Assembly: GCF_014193845.1 (NCBI RefSeq)
Contig: NZ_JACHZX010000001.1
Span: 806,001 to 870,000, forward strand
Reading direction: 5' to 3'
DNA length: 64,000 nt
Source of the DNA: Sphingomonas sp. BK345
GTDB lineage: Bacteria > Pseudomonadota > Alphaproteobacteria > Sphingomonadales > Sphingomonadaceae
This document shows positions 57,186 through 64,000 of this stretch, in pieces. Numbering within the stretch: position 1 is the first letter of the stretch; every line of letters starts with the position of its first letter. The notes below the pieces were generated by a model. It had not been told where the DNA came from. It saw only the letters and a list, made by a program, of their open reading frames with translations, and searched no databases. Both the position numbers and the translations under genes were made by a program.

Positions 57186-57380
57186 TCAGGCCGGCTTGGC
57201 GCCGGGCGTGCCGCATTTGGCGAACTGGCCCTTGGCGTTCTTGCACTTGGTCGCCTTGGCCGGGGCGGTGGCGCATTTGACGAACTTGCCGGTCTTGGGA
57301 TCCTTGCACGCCGCGGCGAGCGCGGGCGTGGTGCCCGCGAGCAGTGCGGCGGCAGCGACGACGAAAGAGAGCGAACGCAT
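57186..57380 (-). CDS. Small secreted cysteine-repeat protein
   Basis: A 64-residue protein with a signal peptide (SFVVAAAALLAGTTPALA, cleavage about residue 22) and a mature part of about 40 residues with two imperfect repeats, CKDPKTGKFVKC and CKNAKGQFAKC, each with two cysteines about 10 residues apart. It is very basic after processing. GGAGG lies 9 nt before ATG 57380. No family recognised; a disulfide-stabilised periplasmic or secreted peptide is likely. Confidence 0.65.
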   Translation of the reverse strand: MRSLSFVVAAAALLAGTTPALAAACKDPKTGKFVKCATAPAKATKCKNAKGQFAKCGTPGAKPA

Positions 57381-57417
57381 CGGACCCATCCTCCCGCCCG
57401 ATGATCGGGCACCGATG

Positions 57418-57445
57418 ATGCTACGCTTAGTTAACGCCCACTCAA
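57418..57445 (-). promoter_or_regulatory. Possible promoter of the cysteine-repeat gene
   Basis: TTGAGT (57445-57440), 16 nt, TAGCAT (57423-57418) on the minus strand, about 38 nt before the start codon. Fair resemblance to a sigma-70 promoter; the spacing is one base short of ideal. Confidence 0.3.
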
Positions 57446-57512
57446 CCTGAATCATCGTGTGCCGACAGCGGCCTAGTTCCGTCGGGCGCGCCGCTCGACG
57501 CCGAGGACGCGT

Positions 57513-58391
57513 TCACGCTGCGAGGTCGTTCGCCTCGACGTGCGCGGCGATCGCGCCCGCGGTGGTCCACCAGATGCGCGGGTCGTCGGCCTCGCGCAGC
57601 TCGGTCAGCACGCGCGCGAGCGCGGGTGTGCGGTGTGGCTGCCCCATGATGTACGGGTGGAGCGCGATGCCGAGCACCAGCGGGCGGCGGTCGCACTCGG
57701 AGAGCAGCTGCGTCACCGCGGCGCGGATCATCGCGGCGAAGGTCTCTGCCTCCTGGTGGCGCGCGACGATCGCGGGGATGTCGTTGACCTCCTGCGAGTA
57801 AGGGATGGAGAGCAGCCCGCCGTGGCGGGTCGAGAGCCGCGTCGGCTGGTCGTCGTGCGCCCAGTCGAGCACGTAGCGATAGCCGTGGCGCGCGAGCAGG
57901 TCGGGGGTGCGCTCGCTCTCCGAGATCCACGGGCCGAGCCATCCGGTCGGGGTCACGCCGAGCGCGGCCAGCCGCTCGGTCACCCGCGCGATCATCGACG
58001 CCTCGCCACGCCGCCCCATCTCGCCCTGCGCCTGCGCGTTGCTGGCACCGTGCGCCGCGATCTCGTCGCCGCGGTCACGGCAGGCCTCGGCGAGGCCGGG
58101 GCAGCGATCGAGCACCTCGGCGTTGAGCAGCGCGGTGGTGCGCAGCTCCAGTCGATCGAACAGCTCGAACAGACGCCACGCCCCGACGCGATTGCCATAG
58201 TCGCGCCAGGCGTAGTTGAGCACGTCGGGCTCGCCGTGCGCGGGGGCGAGCTGCGCGCCCAGACCCTTGCCGAAGCGGAACACCTCGTGGTTGACGCCCA
58301 GATAGATCGCGAGCCGGCGGCCGCCGGGCCAGTCGTAGACGGGGCGATCGACGATCGGGCGATAGGCATAGCGGTCATGGTGGTGGCTCAT
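57513..58391 (-). CDS. Polysaccharide deacetylase (PuuE/allantoinase-like)
   Basis: A 292-residue NodB-fold protein. LAIYLGVNHEVFRFGKGLGA and NYAWRDYGNRVGAWRLFELF open it; RGDEIAAHGASNAQ carries a metal-binding region, GWLGPWISESERTPDLLARH follows, and LGIALHPYIMGQPHR near the end provides the last His. The combination DYGNRVGVWR and HPYIxGQPHR marks the branch containing PuuE-type allantoinases, so the substrate may be a purine catabolite rather than a polysaccharide. ATG 58391 overlaps no other gene. Confidence 0.85.
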   Translation of the reverse strand: MSHHHDRYAYRPIVDRPVYDWPGGRRLAIYLGVNHEVFRFGKGLGAQLAPAHGEPDVLNYAWRDYGNRVGAWRLFELFDRLELRTTALLNAEVLDRCPGLAEACRDRGDEIAAHGASNAQAQGEMGRRGEASMIARVTERLAALGVTPTGWLGPWISESERTPDLLARHGYRYVLDWAHDDQPTRLSTRHGGLLSIPYSQEVNDIPAIVARHQEAETFAAMIRAAVTQLLSECDRRPLVLGIALHPYIMGQPHRTPALARVLTELREADDPRIWWTTAGAIAAHVEANDLAA

Positions 58392-58510
58392 GCGCCGCCA
58401 ACGCACGAGGAAGCTTCGGGGGGCGCGACGCCTGCGCCCGTCGTCGCCCCCTGCGCGCGGCGCCGCCGCGGGTGCCGGCGCGATGCCGCCCGCCGCGGCG
58501 GGGTCGCGCG

Positions 58511-58792
58511 TCAGCCGATCGTCACGCCCTTCCAGAAGGCGATGCGCCCACGGATCGCCGCCGCCTCGGGTTTCGGGTCGGGGTAATACCAGGCGGCGTC
58601 GATATTGTCGGCGCCGTCGACGCTGAGGCTGTGGTAATGCGCGACGCCCTTCCACGGGCAGATCGAGGTCGTGTCGCTCGGGCGCAGCAGCGCGGCGTCG
58701 ACCGCCTCGGCCGGGAAATAGTGGTTTCCTTCCACCACGACGGTGTCGTCGCTGCGCGCGATCAGCGCGCCGTTCCACCGAGCCTCGACCAT
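58511..58792 (-). CDS. DUF427 protein
   Basis: A 93-residue protein with the DUF427 core: IARSDDTVVVEGNHYFPAEA, STSICPWKGVAHYHSL-like motif (TSICPWKGVAHYHSLSVDG) and AAWYYPDPKPEAAAIRGRIA, FWKGV. The CPWKG motif is diagnostic. Function unknown. The globin gene stops 47 nt upstream on the same strand. Confidence 0.9.
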   Translation of the reverse strand: MVEARWNGALIARSDDTVVVEGNHYFPAEAVDAALLRPSDTTSICPWKGVAHYHSLSVDGADNIDAAWYYPDPKPEAAAIRGRIAFWKGVTIG

Positions 58793-58839
58793 CCGCTATC
58801 TCCTGTCGACGACGTAGGTCGGCACGCCGGTCGCCACCG

Positions 58840-59295
58840 TCAAGGCACGCGCTCGGCCGCGGGGGCGGGCGGGTCGAGCATCGCCTCCGCCACGCCGGCG
58901 TAGAGCGTCTCCCAGGCGGCGCGGGTCGCGGTGTCGAAGCGGTCGCCCGCCATCTCGGCGAAAGTGTCGAGCAGCACCTCGCCGACATAGGCGTAATGGT
59001 GCGTCAGCACGCCGTAGCCGACGTGGCGCTGGCCGAGCGCCGCCAGCGCCGCGCGCGCCGCCCCGGGTTGGGCCTCGGGCTGGTCGAGCTGCGCGATCAG
59101 CGCGTCAACGGTGAGGCGGAACACGCTGATCTGGCGCGTCAGGTCGTCGGGGAACAGCGCGCGGGTGAAGGGATGACGCTCCAGCAGCCGGTGATAGAAG
59201 CGCGCCGAATAATCCTGCTCCATCCGCGTGATGGCGGCGTAGCTGGCGCGGACCAGCACCACCTGCGCGGGCGACAGCGTGACCGGGGCGCTCAT
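58840..59295 (-). CDS. Bacterial globin
   Basis: A 151-residue single-domain globin. LSPAQVVLVRASYAAITRM, YSARFYHRLLERHPFTRALF and LGQRHVGYGVLTHHYAYVGE match bacterial haemoglobin/flavohaemoglobin N-domains; the proximal His is in the RHVGYGV region and the distal pocket in the HPFTRALFPDD helix. It probably binds NO or O2. Start at ATG 59295; GTG 59307 is possible. Confidence 0.88.
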   Translation of the reverse strand: MSAPVTLSPAQVVLVRASYAAITRMEQDYSARFYHRLLERHPFTRALFPDDLTRQISVFRLTVDALIAQLDQPEAQPGAARAALAALGQRHVGYGVLTHHYAYVGEVLLDTFAEMAGDRFDTATRAAWETLYAGVAEAMLDPPAPAAERVP

Positions 59296-59468
59296 CGCTC
59301 CCCGCACCGGCGCGCGCGACCGCAGGGAATGCCCGGCGGGTCACGCGTGATCGGGCGGCTCGGCTCCAGCATGGCGCCACGCTACACCGCCCGATCGGCT
59401 CGATCAGTAACGTGGGTGAGGAGAAAATTTGCAACTCGGACAACGACATGCCGACCAGTCTTCGGCGG

Positions 59469-60044
59469 CTAGGGCGCCTCGGCCGGCGGCGGCGCCGCGA
59501 ACGCGGCGTAGCGCGCGCGCCACGCCGCCACCTCAGCGGCGAGCGGCGCAGGCGGGGGCGTGCCGGCGAGCACGTGGCCGGCGACCTCGGCCTCCGGGTG
59601 CATCAGCATCTTGCGCGCACCGTCGCTGAACCAGACGGGGACGAGGCGGTCGCACAGGGCATCGAGCACCGCGGCGGCGGTGCCGTCCTCGATCGCGCTG
59701 CTGCCCTCGAGCCGTCGCACCGTGATCGCGACCCCCTCGAGGCAGTTGCGCGGCGCGCGCTCGAAGCCGAGCGAGACGAGCAGCCCGGAGCGGTCGGGCC
59801 GTGCCGCGTCCGGCATGGCGGCGACGCGCCGCCAGCCGCAATACCAGTCGCGGCAGATGCGCGGGCGTACCGCGTGGATGGTGCAGCCGCGCGCGCCGAG
59901 ATGCGCGCAGGGCGTGTCGGCCGGCTTGCTGAAGTCGGGCGAGGCGACGTTGAGCACGGTACAGCAGACGGTGCAGTCGCCGCACGTCCGCTCCGCCACC
60001 AGCGGGCCGAGCAGCGCGGTCTCCAGGTCGGTGTCGGCGTGCAT
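59469..60044 (-). CDS. YkgJ-like zinc/iron-chelating cysteine protein
   Basis: A 191-residue protein of the CxxCxxCC family (YkgJ). The cluster CGDCTVCC (about residue 21) is followed by PCAHLGARGCTIHAVRPRIC, RDWYC, giving about eight conserved cysteines in total for metal binding. The C-terminal half is helical. Function unknown; members are suspected Fe-S or Zn proteins. Starts at ATG 60044. Confidence 0.85.
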   Translation of the reverse strand: MHADTDLETALLGPLVAERTCGDCTVCCTVLNVASPDFSKPADTPCAHLGARGCTIHAVRPRICRDWYCGWRRVAAMPDAARPDRSGLLVSLGFERAPRNCLEGVAITVRRLEGSSAIEDGTAAAVLDALCDRLVPVWFSDGARKMLMHPEAEVAGHVLAGTPPPAPLAAEVAAWRARYAAFAAPPPAEAP

Positions 60045-60103
60045 CGCCGCCCCGTGCCGCCCGGCGCGACGCGGCGCAAGGGGCGGGTGACGACGCGACG
60101 CGG

Positions 60104-60580
60104 CTAGCGCTCCGCCGGCAACTTGGTGCCGAGCAGCACCAGATGATCGCCCGTGATCCCGAACCAGTGCGGCACGCCCGCGGGGATCAGCAGCACGTCG
60201 CCCGGCGCGAGCGCGCGCGTGGTGCCGCCCGCGATCCGCTCGCCCTCGATCATGCCGTTGGGGCGCGTGACCGGCGCGACGAGCGTGCCGCCCGATACCA
60301 GCGTGCCCGCGCCCTCCAGCACCGTCGCATATTCCGCCTCGGCCGGGTGCACCGCGGGACGGCCGGGCTTCTTCCACACCTCGATCGCGGCGACGCGCGC
60401 GCCGTCGCGCACCAGCGGGCGCCACAGGAAACCCTGGTCGGGGCGCATCTCGGCGAGCATCGCCGCGACCTGCGCGCGCACCGCCGCGCCGCTCGCCACC
60501 TCGGTCGTGCCCGGCGGGCTGGCGCCGACCAGCAGCGCGCCCGCGGCGGCCACGGCGATGGTGTCGATGATCCGCCGCAT
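60104..60580 (-). CDS. Exported cupin-domain protein
   Basis: A 158-residue protein with an N-terminal signal sequence (IIDTIAVAAAGALLVGASPP) and a cupin barrel: YATVLEGAGTLVSGGTLVAP and LAPGDVLLIPAGVPHWFGIT. PAGVPHW carries one metal-ligand His; the first cupin motif is only partly conserved. Function unknown, probably periplasmic. Confidence 0.82.
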   Translation of the reverse strand: MRRIIDTIAVAAAGALLVGASPPGTTEVASGAAVRAQVAAMLAEMRPDQGFLWRPLVRDGARVAAIEVWKKPGRPAVHPAEAEYATVLEGAGTLVSGGTLVAPVTRPNGMIEGERIAGGTTRALAPGDVLLIPAGVPHWFGITGDHLVLLGTKLPAER

Positions 60581-60662
60581 CGCTGACCTCTCCTCTATCC
60601 TGACGCCGCTTGTCGCACCGGCGCGCGCACCGCGCCAGAGGCCTCTTGCGCGCCGACCGCGA

Positions 60663-61352
60663 TCACAGCCGGACGAACAAGGTCGCGCTCAGCACATGGT
60701 TGACGCGGTCCTCGCCCGTCCGGACGATCCGCTGGTTGAGATAGCCGGGCTCGAGCCGCGCGCGTGGCAGCACCGGGAAGCCCACGCCGACGAAGGTGCG
60801 CCACTGGTCGACGCCGTCGCGCACGCCCCAGCGGGTCGCGTTGAGGTTGACGAAGCCCTCGGTGGTGCCGACCAGCTGCACCGGGCTGCCGCCGCGCACC
60901 GGCAGCTGCAGCCGGACGAACTGGCGCAGCCGCCAGCTGGTGCCGTCGCGTCCCTCGACCATGCGCTGCTCCAGCCGGGTGCGGCTGATCAGCAGCGGCG
61001 TGCCGTCACGGTGGCGGACCGGCGCGAACTGCACCTGCTGCCACGGCCGGTGCTCGCGGCTGAGCGTGCCCCGCGCCGGGTCGGTGCGGACGAAGGCGTA
61101 GCCCGCCACCGCGTGCGCGTCGCGCCCGATCCGCGCGCCGATCGCGGGGCGCAGGATCAGCTGGCTGCCACCGCCCACCTCGTCGGTGGCGCGCGCCTGT
61201 CCCTCGAGCCAGAGGAACAGGTCGCCGCGCACCGGCCCCGAGGCGATCACCGCGGCCCAGGCCTGGGCGTCGTCCTCGGCGCGCGCGGGCGTGGCGGCGG
61301 CGAGCCCGATCGCACCCGCGAGCGCGGCGTGGAGAAGTGGCGAGGATCTCAT
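60663..61352 (-). CDS. DUF2490 outer-membrane-like protein
   Basis: A 229-residue protein with a signal peptide (LLHAALAGAIGLAAATPARA, cleavage about 25) and alternating strands typical of a small beta-barrel: FLWLEGQARATDEVGGGSQL, AVAGYAFVRTDP, RLRQFVRLQLPVRGG, ending VLSATLFVRL with a terminal aromatic-aliphatic strand. DUF2490 members are uncharacterised. The start overlaps the chrA stop (ATGA), so it is the third gene of the chromate-type operon. Confidence 0.82.
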   Translation of the reverse strand: MRSSPLLHAALAGAIGLAAATPARAEDDAQAWAAVIASGPVRGDLFLWLEGQARATDEVGGGSQLILRPAIGARIGRDAHAVAGYAFVRTDPARGTLSREHRPWQQVQFAPVRHRDGTPLLISRTRLEQRMVEGRDGTSWRLRQFVRLQLPVRGGSPVQLVGTTEGFVNLNATRWGVRDGVDQWRTFVGVGFPVLPRARLEPGYLNQRIVRTGEDRVNHVLSATLFVRL

Positions 61353-62740
61353 GGCATTGCTCCGGCAAGGTGAAGCGCGAGGCCGCCGAGCGCGCTCGCC
61401 AGCAGCGTCGCGATGACGCCCGCGCGCGTGCGGAACAGCGCGACAGCGGCGGCGAGCGCCAACGCCAGCGCGTACGGGTCGAGGGCCGCGAGCACCGGCG
61501 CGTCGAAGCGGAACGGCCCCGCGTGCACCGCCACGGTGGCGCGGAACAAGGTGTGCAGCGCGAACCACAAGGCGAGGTTGAGCACGACCCCGACCACCGC
61601 GGCGGTGATCGCCGCCAGCGCGCCGCCCACCGCGGCGTTGCCGCGCAGCCGCTCGATGAAGGGCGCGCCGAGGAAGATCCACAGGAAGCACGGCGCGAAC
61701 GTCACCCAGGTGGCGAGCAGCCCGCCCAACGTCGCGGCGAGCAGCGGCGCCATCCCGCCGGGGTCGCGATAGGCGGCGAGGAAGCCGACGAACTGGAGCA
61801 CCATGATCAGCGGCCCGGGGGTGGTCTCGGCGAGGCCGAGCCCGTCGAGCATCTCGCGCGGGGCCAGCCAGCCGTACTGATCGACCGCCTGCTGCGCGAC
61901 ATAGGCGAGCACCGCATAGGCGCCGCCGAAGGTCACCGTCGCCATCGTCGCGAAGAAGGTGGCGATGCGCGCGAACACGTCGTCGGGGCCGAGCGCGACG
62001 CGCAGCGCCACCACCGGCACCAGCCACAGAGCGAGCCACAGCAACGTGGTCCGCAGCGTCGCGCGCCAGCCCGGCCGCGCGTGCGCGGGCAGGTCCTCGC
62101 CCAGCAGCGTGTCGGCGTCGGCCACGCCCGCGCCGCCTGATCCACCGTGGCCGCCGGGACGGAAGGCGGTGCCGCCGCGCCGCGCCGACCACCAGCCGAT
62201 CACGCCGGCGCCCAGCACGATCAGCGGGAACGGCGCGCCGAGGAAGAAGATCAGCACGAAGGCGAGCGCGGCGAGCAGCCGCGCCGGCGTGCTGCGCAGC
62301 GCGCGCGCGCCGATCCGCGCCACCGCCTGCAGCACCACCGCGAGCACCGCGGCCTTGAGCCCGTCGAACAGCGCAGCGACGATGCCGACACGGCCGTAGA
62401 GGACATAGACCCAGCTCAGCGCCATGATCGCCGCCGCGCCGGGCAGCACGAACAGCACGCCAGCGACGATGCCGCCGCGCGTGCGGTGCATCAGCCAGCC
62501 GATATAGGTGGCGAGCTGCTGCGCCTCGGGGCCGGGCAGCAGCATGCAATAGTTGAGCGCGTGGAGGAAGCGTTGCTCGCCGATCCAGCGCTGCTCGTCG
62601 ACCAGGATGCGGTGCATCACCGCGATCTGCCCGGCCGGGCCACCGAAGGAGAGCAGCGCGATGCGCCACCACACGCGGGTCGCGGCGCGCAGCGTCACCG
62701 GCTCGGGCCGGCCCGGCGCGGCGGGGACGCGCGCGCTCAC
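61349..62740 (-). CDS. chrA: Chromate transporter (ChrA, two-domain)
   Basis: A 463-residue CHR-family membrane protein with two homologous halves. The N-terminal half has WWRIALLSFGGPAGQIAVMH and NYCMLLPGPEAQQLATYIGW; the C-terminal half FGGAYAVLAYVAQQAVDQYG and GLAETTPGPLIMVLQFVGFL. The repeated FGGP/G and PGP motifs are diagnostic of chromate efflux proteins. About 11-12 helices. It starts at a GTG overlapping the stop of the ChrB-like gene (GTGA). Confidence 0.93.
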   Translation of the reverse strand: MSARVPAAPGRPEPVTLRAATRVWWRIALLSFGGPAGQIAVMHRILVDEQRWIGEQRFLHALNYCMLLPGPEAQQLATYIGWLMHRTRGGIVAGVLFVLPGAAAIMALSWVYVLYGRVGIVAALFDGLKAAVLAVVLQAVARIGARALRSTPARLLAALAFVLIFFLGAPFPLIVLGAGVIGWWSARRGGTAFRPGGHGGSGGAGVADADTLLGEDLPAHARPGWRATLRTTLLWLALWLVPVVALRVALGPDDVFARIATFFATMATVTFGGAYAVLAYVAQQAVDQYGWLAPREMLDGLGLAETTPGPLIMVLQFVGFLAAYRDPGGMAPLLAATLGGLLATWVTFAPCFLWIFLGAPFIERLRGNAAVGGALAAITAAVVGVVLNLALWFALHTLFRATVAVHAGPFRFDAPVLAALDPYALALALAAAVALFRTRAGVIATLLASALGGLALHLAGAMP

Positions 62741-63555
62741 GCGGTCACCGTGGCGGACGCGGGCCGGTGCGAGCGCGCGTCGTGGCGCTCGCCCTGCGCG
62801 TCGCGGCACCAGCGATACAGCGCGTCGTAGAGCGTCAGCCCCGCCTCGAGCTGCGCGTGGTCGTCGTCGTGGAGCCGCGACAGGCCGAGCGACAGCGCGA
62901 GCAGCCCCGCCGCTTCCGGCGCGAGGTCGAGCCGGTCGGTGTCGGCACCCCGCACGATCGCGGCCAAGCGCGCGAGCGGGGCGTGACCGGCGAGTCCGAA
63001 GCCGTCGACCAGCGCGTCGAAGCTGCAGCGCTCGCCGCGGTGCGTCCACACCACGCCCTCGCCCGCGACGTCGAACGGCTCGGCACGCTCGGCCGCCGCG
63101 ACCGCCAGCACCTCGCCCGGCGCGACGTAGAGGAAGCGCGCGTCCGGATCGATGAAGCGGCGGATCAGCCAGGGGCAGGCGATCCGGTCCACCTTGGGTC
63201 GCGCGCGCGTGACCCACCACGTGCGGCCGTCGTCGTGGCGCGGCGGCAGATGCGCCAGCGCCACCGTTGGCCATCCCGCGCTCGCCCAGGCCGCGAAGCC
63301 GCCCTCCAGCCGCTCGGCGCGGACGCCGTCGCTCCGCAGCAGCGCGACCGCCGCGGCCGCGGGGGCACCGCCCGCCTCGTCCACCACCACGACCGCACGC
63401 CCGGCCGGCGCGGTCGGTCGCGTCGCGACGCCGAGCACGCGCCCGCCGGGGAGAGTCGCGGCGGGCGCGTCGCGCAGGTCGAGGATCGCCGGGGCGCCGG
63501 GCAGCGCGACGCGCCGGGCGAGCGTGTCGGGGGAGATGGCGTGGTGTGCGGGCAC
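62737..63555 (-). CDS. Rhodanese-like/ChrB C-terminal fusion protein
   Basis: A 272-residue protein. Residues about 8-105 resemble a rhodanese domain (PGAPAILDLRDAPAATLPGG, RLEGGFAAWASAGWPTV), but the position expected for the catalytic Cys reads VVVVDEAGG, so it is probably inactive. The ChrB C-terminal domain follows: DRIACPWLIRRFIDPDARFL, LYVAPGEVLAV and LHDDDHAQLEAGLTLYDALY. ChrB proteins regulate or assist chromate export; the DNA-binding N-terminus of true ChrB is absent. GTG 63555 has GAGGA 7 nt upstream. Leads the operon with chrA and DUF2490. Confidence 0.85.
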   Translation of the reverse strand: MPAHHAISPDTLARRVALPGAPAILDLRDAPAATLPGGRVLGVATRPTAPAGRAVVVVDEAGGAPAAAAVALLRSDGVRAERLEGGFAAWASAGWPTVALAHLPPRHDDGRTWWVTRARPKVDRIACPWLIRRFIDPDARFLYVAPGEVLAVAAAERAEPFDVAGEGVVWTHRGERCSFDALVDGFGLAGHAPLARLAAIVRGADTDRLDLAPEAAGLLALSLGLSRLHDDDHAQLEAGLTLYDALYRWCRDAQGERHDARSHRPASATVTA

Positions 63556-63712
63556 GGTGCGTCCTCGGCAGGATGATGCTGGACGCGAACCTTCGGCTGA
63601 CGCCTCATGGGGAGGTCGCAGCCCCCATGGCGCCCAATCAGCCACCACCGGCGCGCGCTGTCAACCCGCGCGCCACGTTGGCAGCGCGCCGCGTCTCGGC
63701 TAGCCTGCGGCG

Positions 63713-64000
63713 ATGCGGCTGCTCGCTTTCCTGCTGCGCCGGCTGATCCGGCGCGGCGTGCTCGTGGTGGTCGACGCCGCCGGGCGCACGCACCGCTTCG
63801 GCGAGCCCGCGCCCGCCGCGCCCGACGCGACGATCCGCTTCCGCGATCAGGCGACGCCTCGCCGCGCCGCGCTGGACCCGGCGCTGGCGCTGGGCGAAGC
63901 CTATGTCGACGGGCGCATGCAGATCGACGGCGACGACATCAGCGGGTTCCTCGACCTGATCGGGCGCAACACCCACTGGGACGACGACGCCGCCGCCGAC
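63713..64000 (+). CDS. cfa: Cyclopropane-fatty-acyl-phospholipid synthase, N-terminal part (cut by window end)
   Basis: From ATG 63713 the frame stays open to the window end (96 codons). MRLLAFLLRRLIRRGVLVVV, RTHRFGEPAPAAPDATIRF, ALGEAYVDGRMQIDGDDISG, FLDLIGRN match the N-terminal domain of Cfa-type enzymes, which methylate double bonds in membrane phospholipids with SAM. The SAM-binding domain lies beyond the window. It diverges from the ChrB-like gene. Confidence 0.75.
   Translation, partial: MRLLAFLLRRLIRRGVLVVVDAAGRTHRFGEPAPAAPDATIRFRDQATPRRAALDPALALGEAYVDGRMQIDGDDISGFLDLIGRNTHWDDDAAAD

Overview
The window is GC-rich (roughly 70%), densely coded, and uses GTG and TTG starts freely. Together with the gene families present, this points to a sphingomonad-type alphaproteobacterium, most likely a Sphingomonas chromosome. 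The families include an FzlA-like GST, DUF2059, a TIGR01244 phosphatase, lone TrbG/TrbC proteins, a rhodanese-ChrB fusion and a cisplatin-type DNA ligase. No transposase, integrase, rRNA operon or CRISPR array is visible. The genus is an inference from gene content.

Layout. 1-1.9 kb: two unrecognised minus-strand genes lie just beyond the 3' end of tRNA-Leu(CAG), the classic place for integrated DNA. 2-11.3 kb: an NDUFA9-like dehydrogenase, uppP, and a tightly overlapping glutamate synthase operon, gltD / DUF2059 / MNT antitoxin / HEPN toxin / gltB. 11.6-25.4 kb: envelope and housekeeping genes: a GT-C-like membrane protein, GtrA, a methyltransferase, a glucokinase-like protein, the fzlA-csaA-yjbQ operon, the yggT-DUF167-folD-marC operon, yhhQ-argB, nupC and manC. 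25.5-26.6 kb: DUF3429 and a Uma2-type protein.

26.7-37.2 kb: a flagellar operon, fliK-fliL-fliM-fliN-fliO-fliP-fliQ-fliR-flhB-fliD-fliS, preceded by a textbook sigma-54 promoter. It encodes hook-length control, the switch, the export gate, the filament cap and its chaperone. A GGDEF-EAL-PilZ protein and a separate PilZ membrane protein elsewhere in the window could link c-di-GMP to motility. 37.3-50.6 kb: small GNAT protein and lipoprotein, recQ, a phosphatase-like protein, class I fumarase, a methyltransferase with an unusual leader, a PRC-barrel protein, rpmG, and dps with a general-stress-type promoter. 50.6-64 kb: DNA ligase, VOC protein, PHA-system protein, a CheY-like regulator, trmB, an isolated TrbC/VirB2-TrbG/VirB9 pair (the VirB9 gene is frameshifted), polysaccharide deacetylase, globin, an Fe/Zn-chelating protein, a chromate-type cluster, and the start of a cfa-like gene running off the end.

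Between operons lie at least four families of 95-190 bp imperfect palindromes (five, two, two and three copies, plus diverged relatives). Three stand inside the flagellar operon and one pair brackets nupC. The most unusual segment is at 46.99-47.24 kb on the minus strand: an 18-codon ORF preceded by a 14-nt perfect complement of the 16S rRNA 3' tail, then a stem-loop holding the start of a second small ORF, then a UUCG hairpin, all upstream of a methyltransferase.
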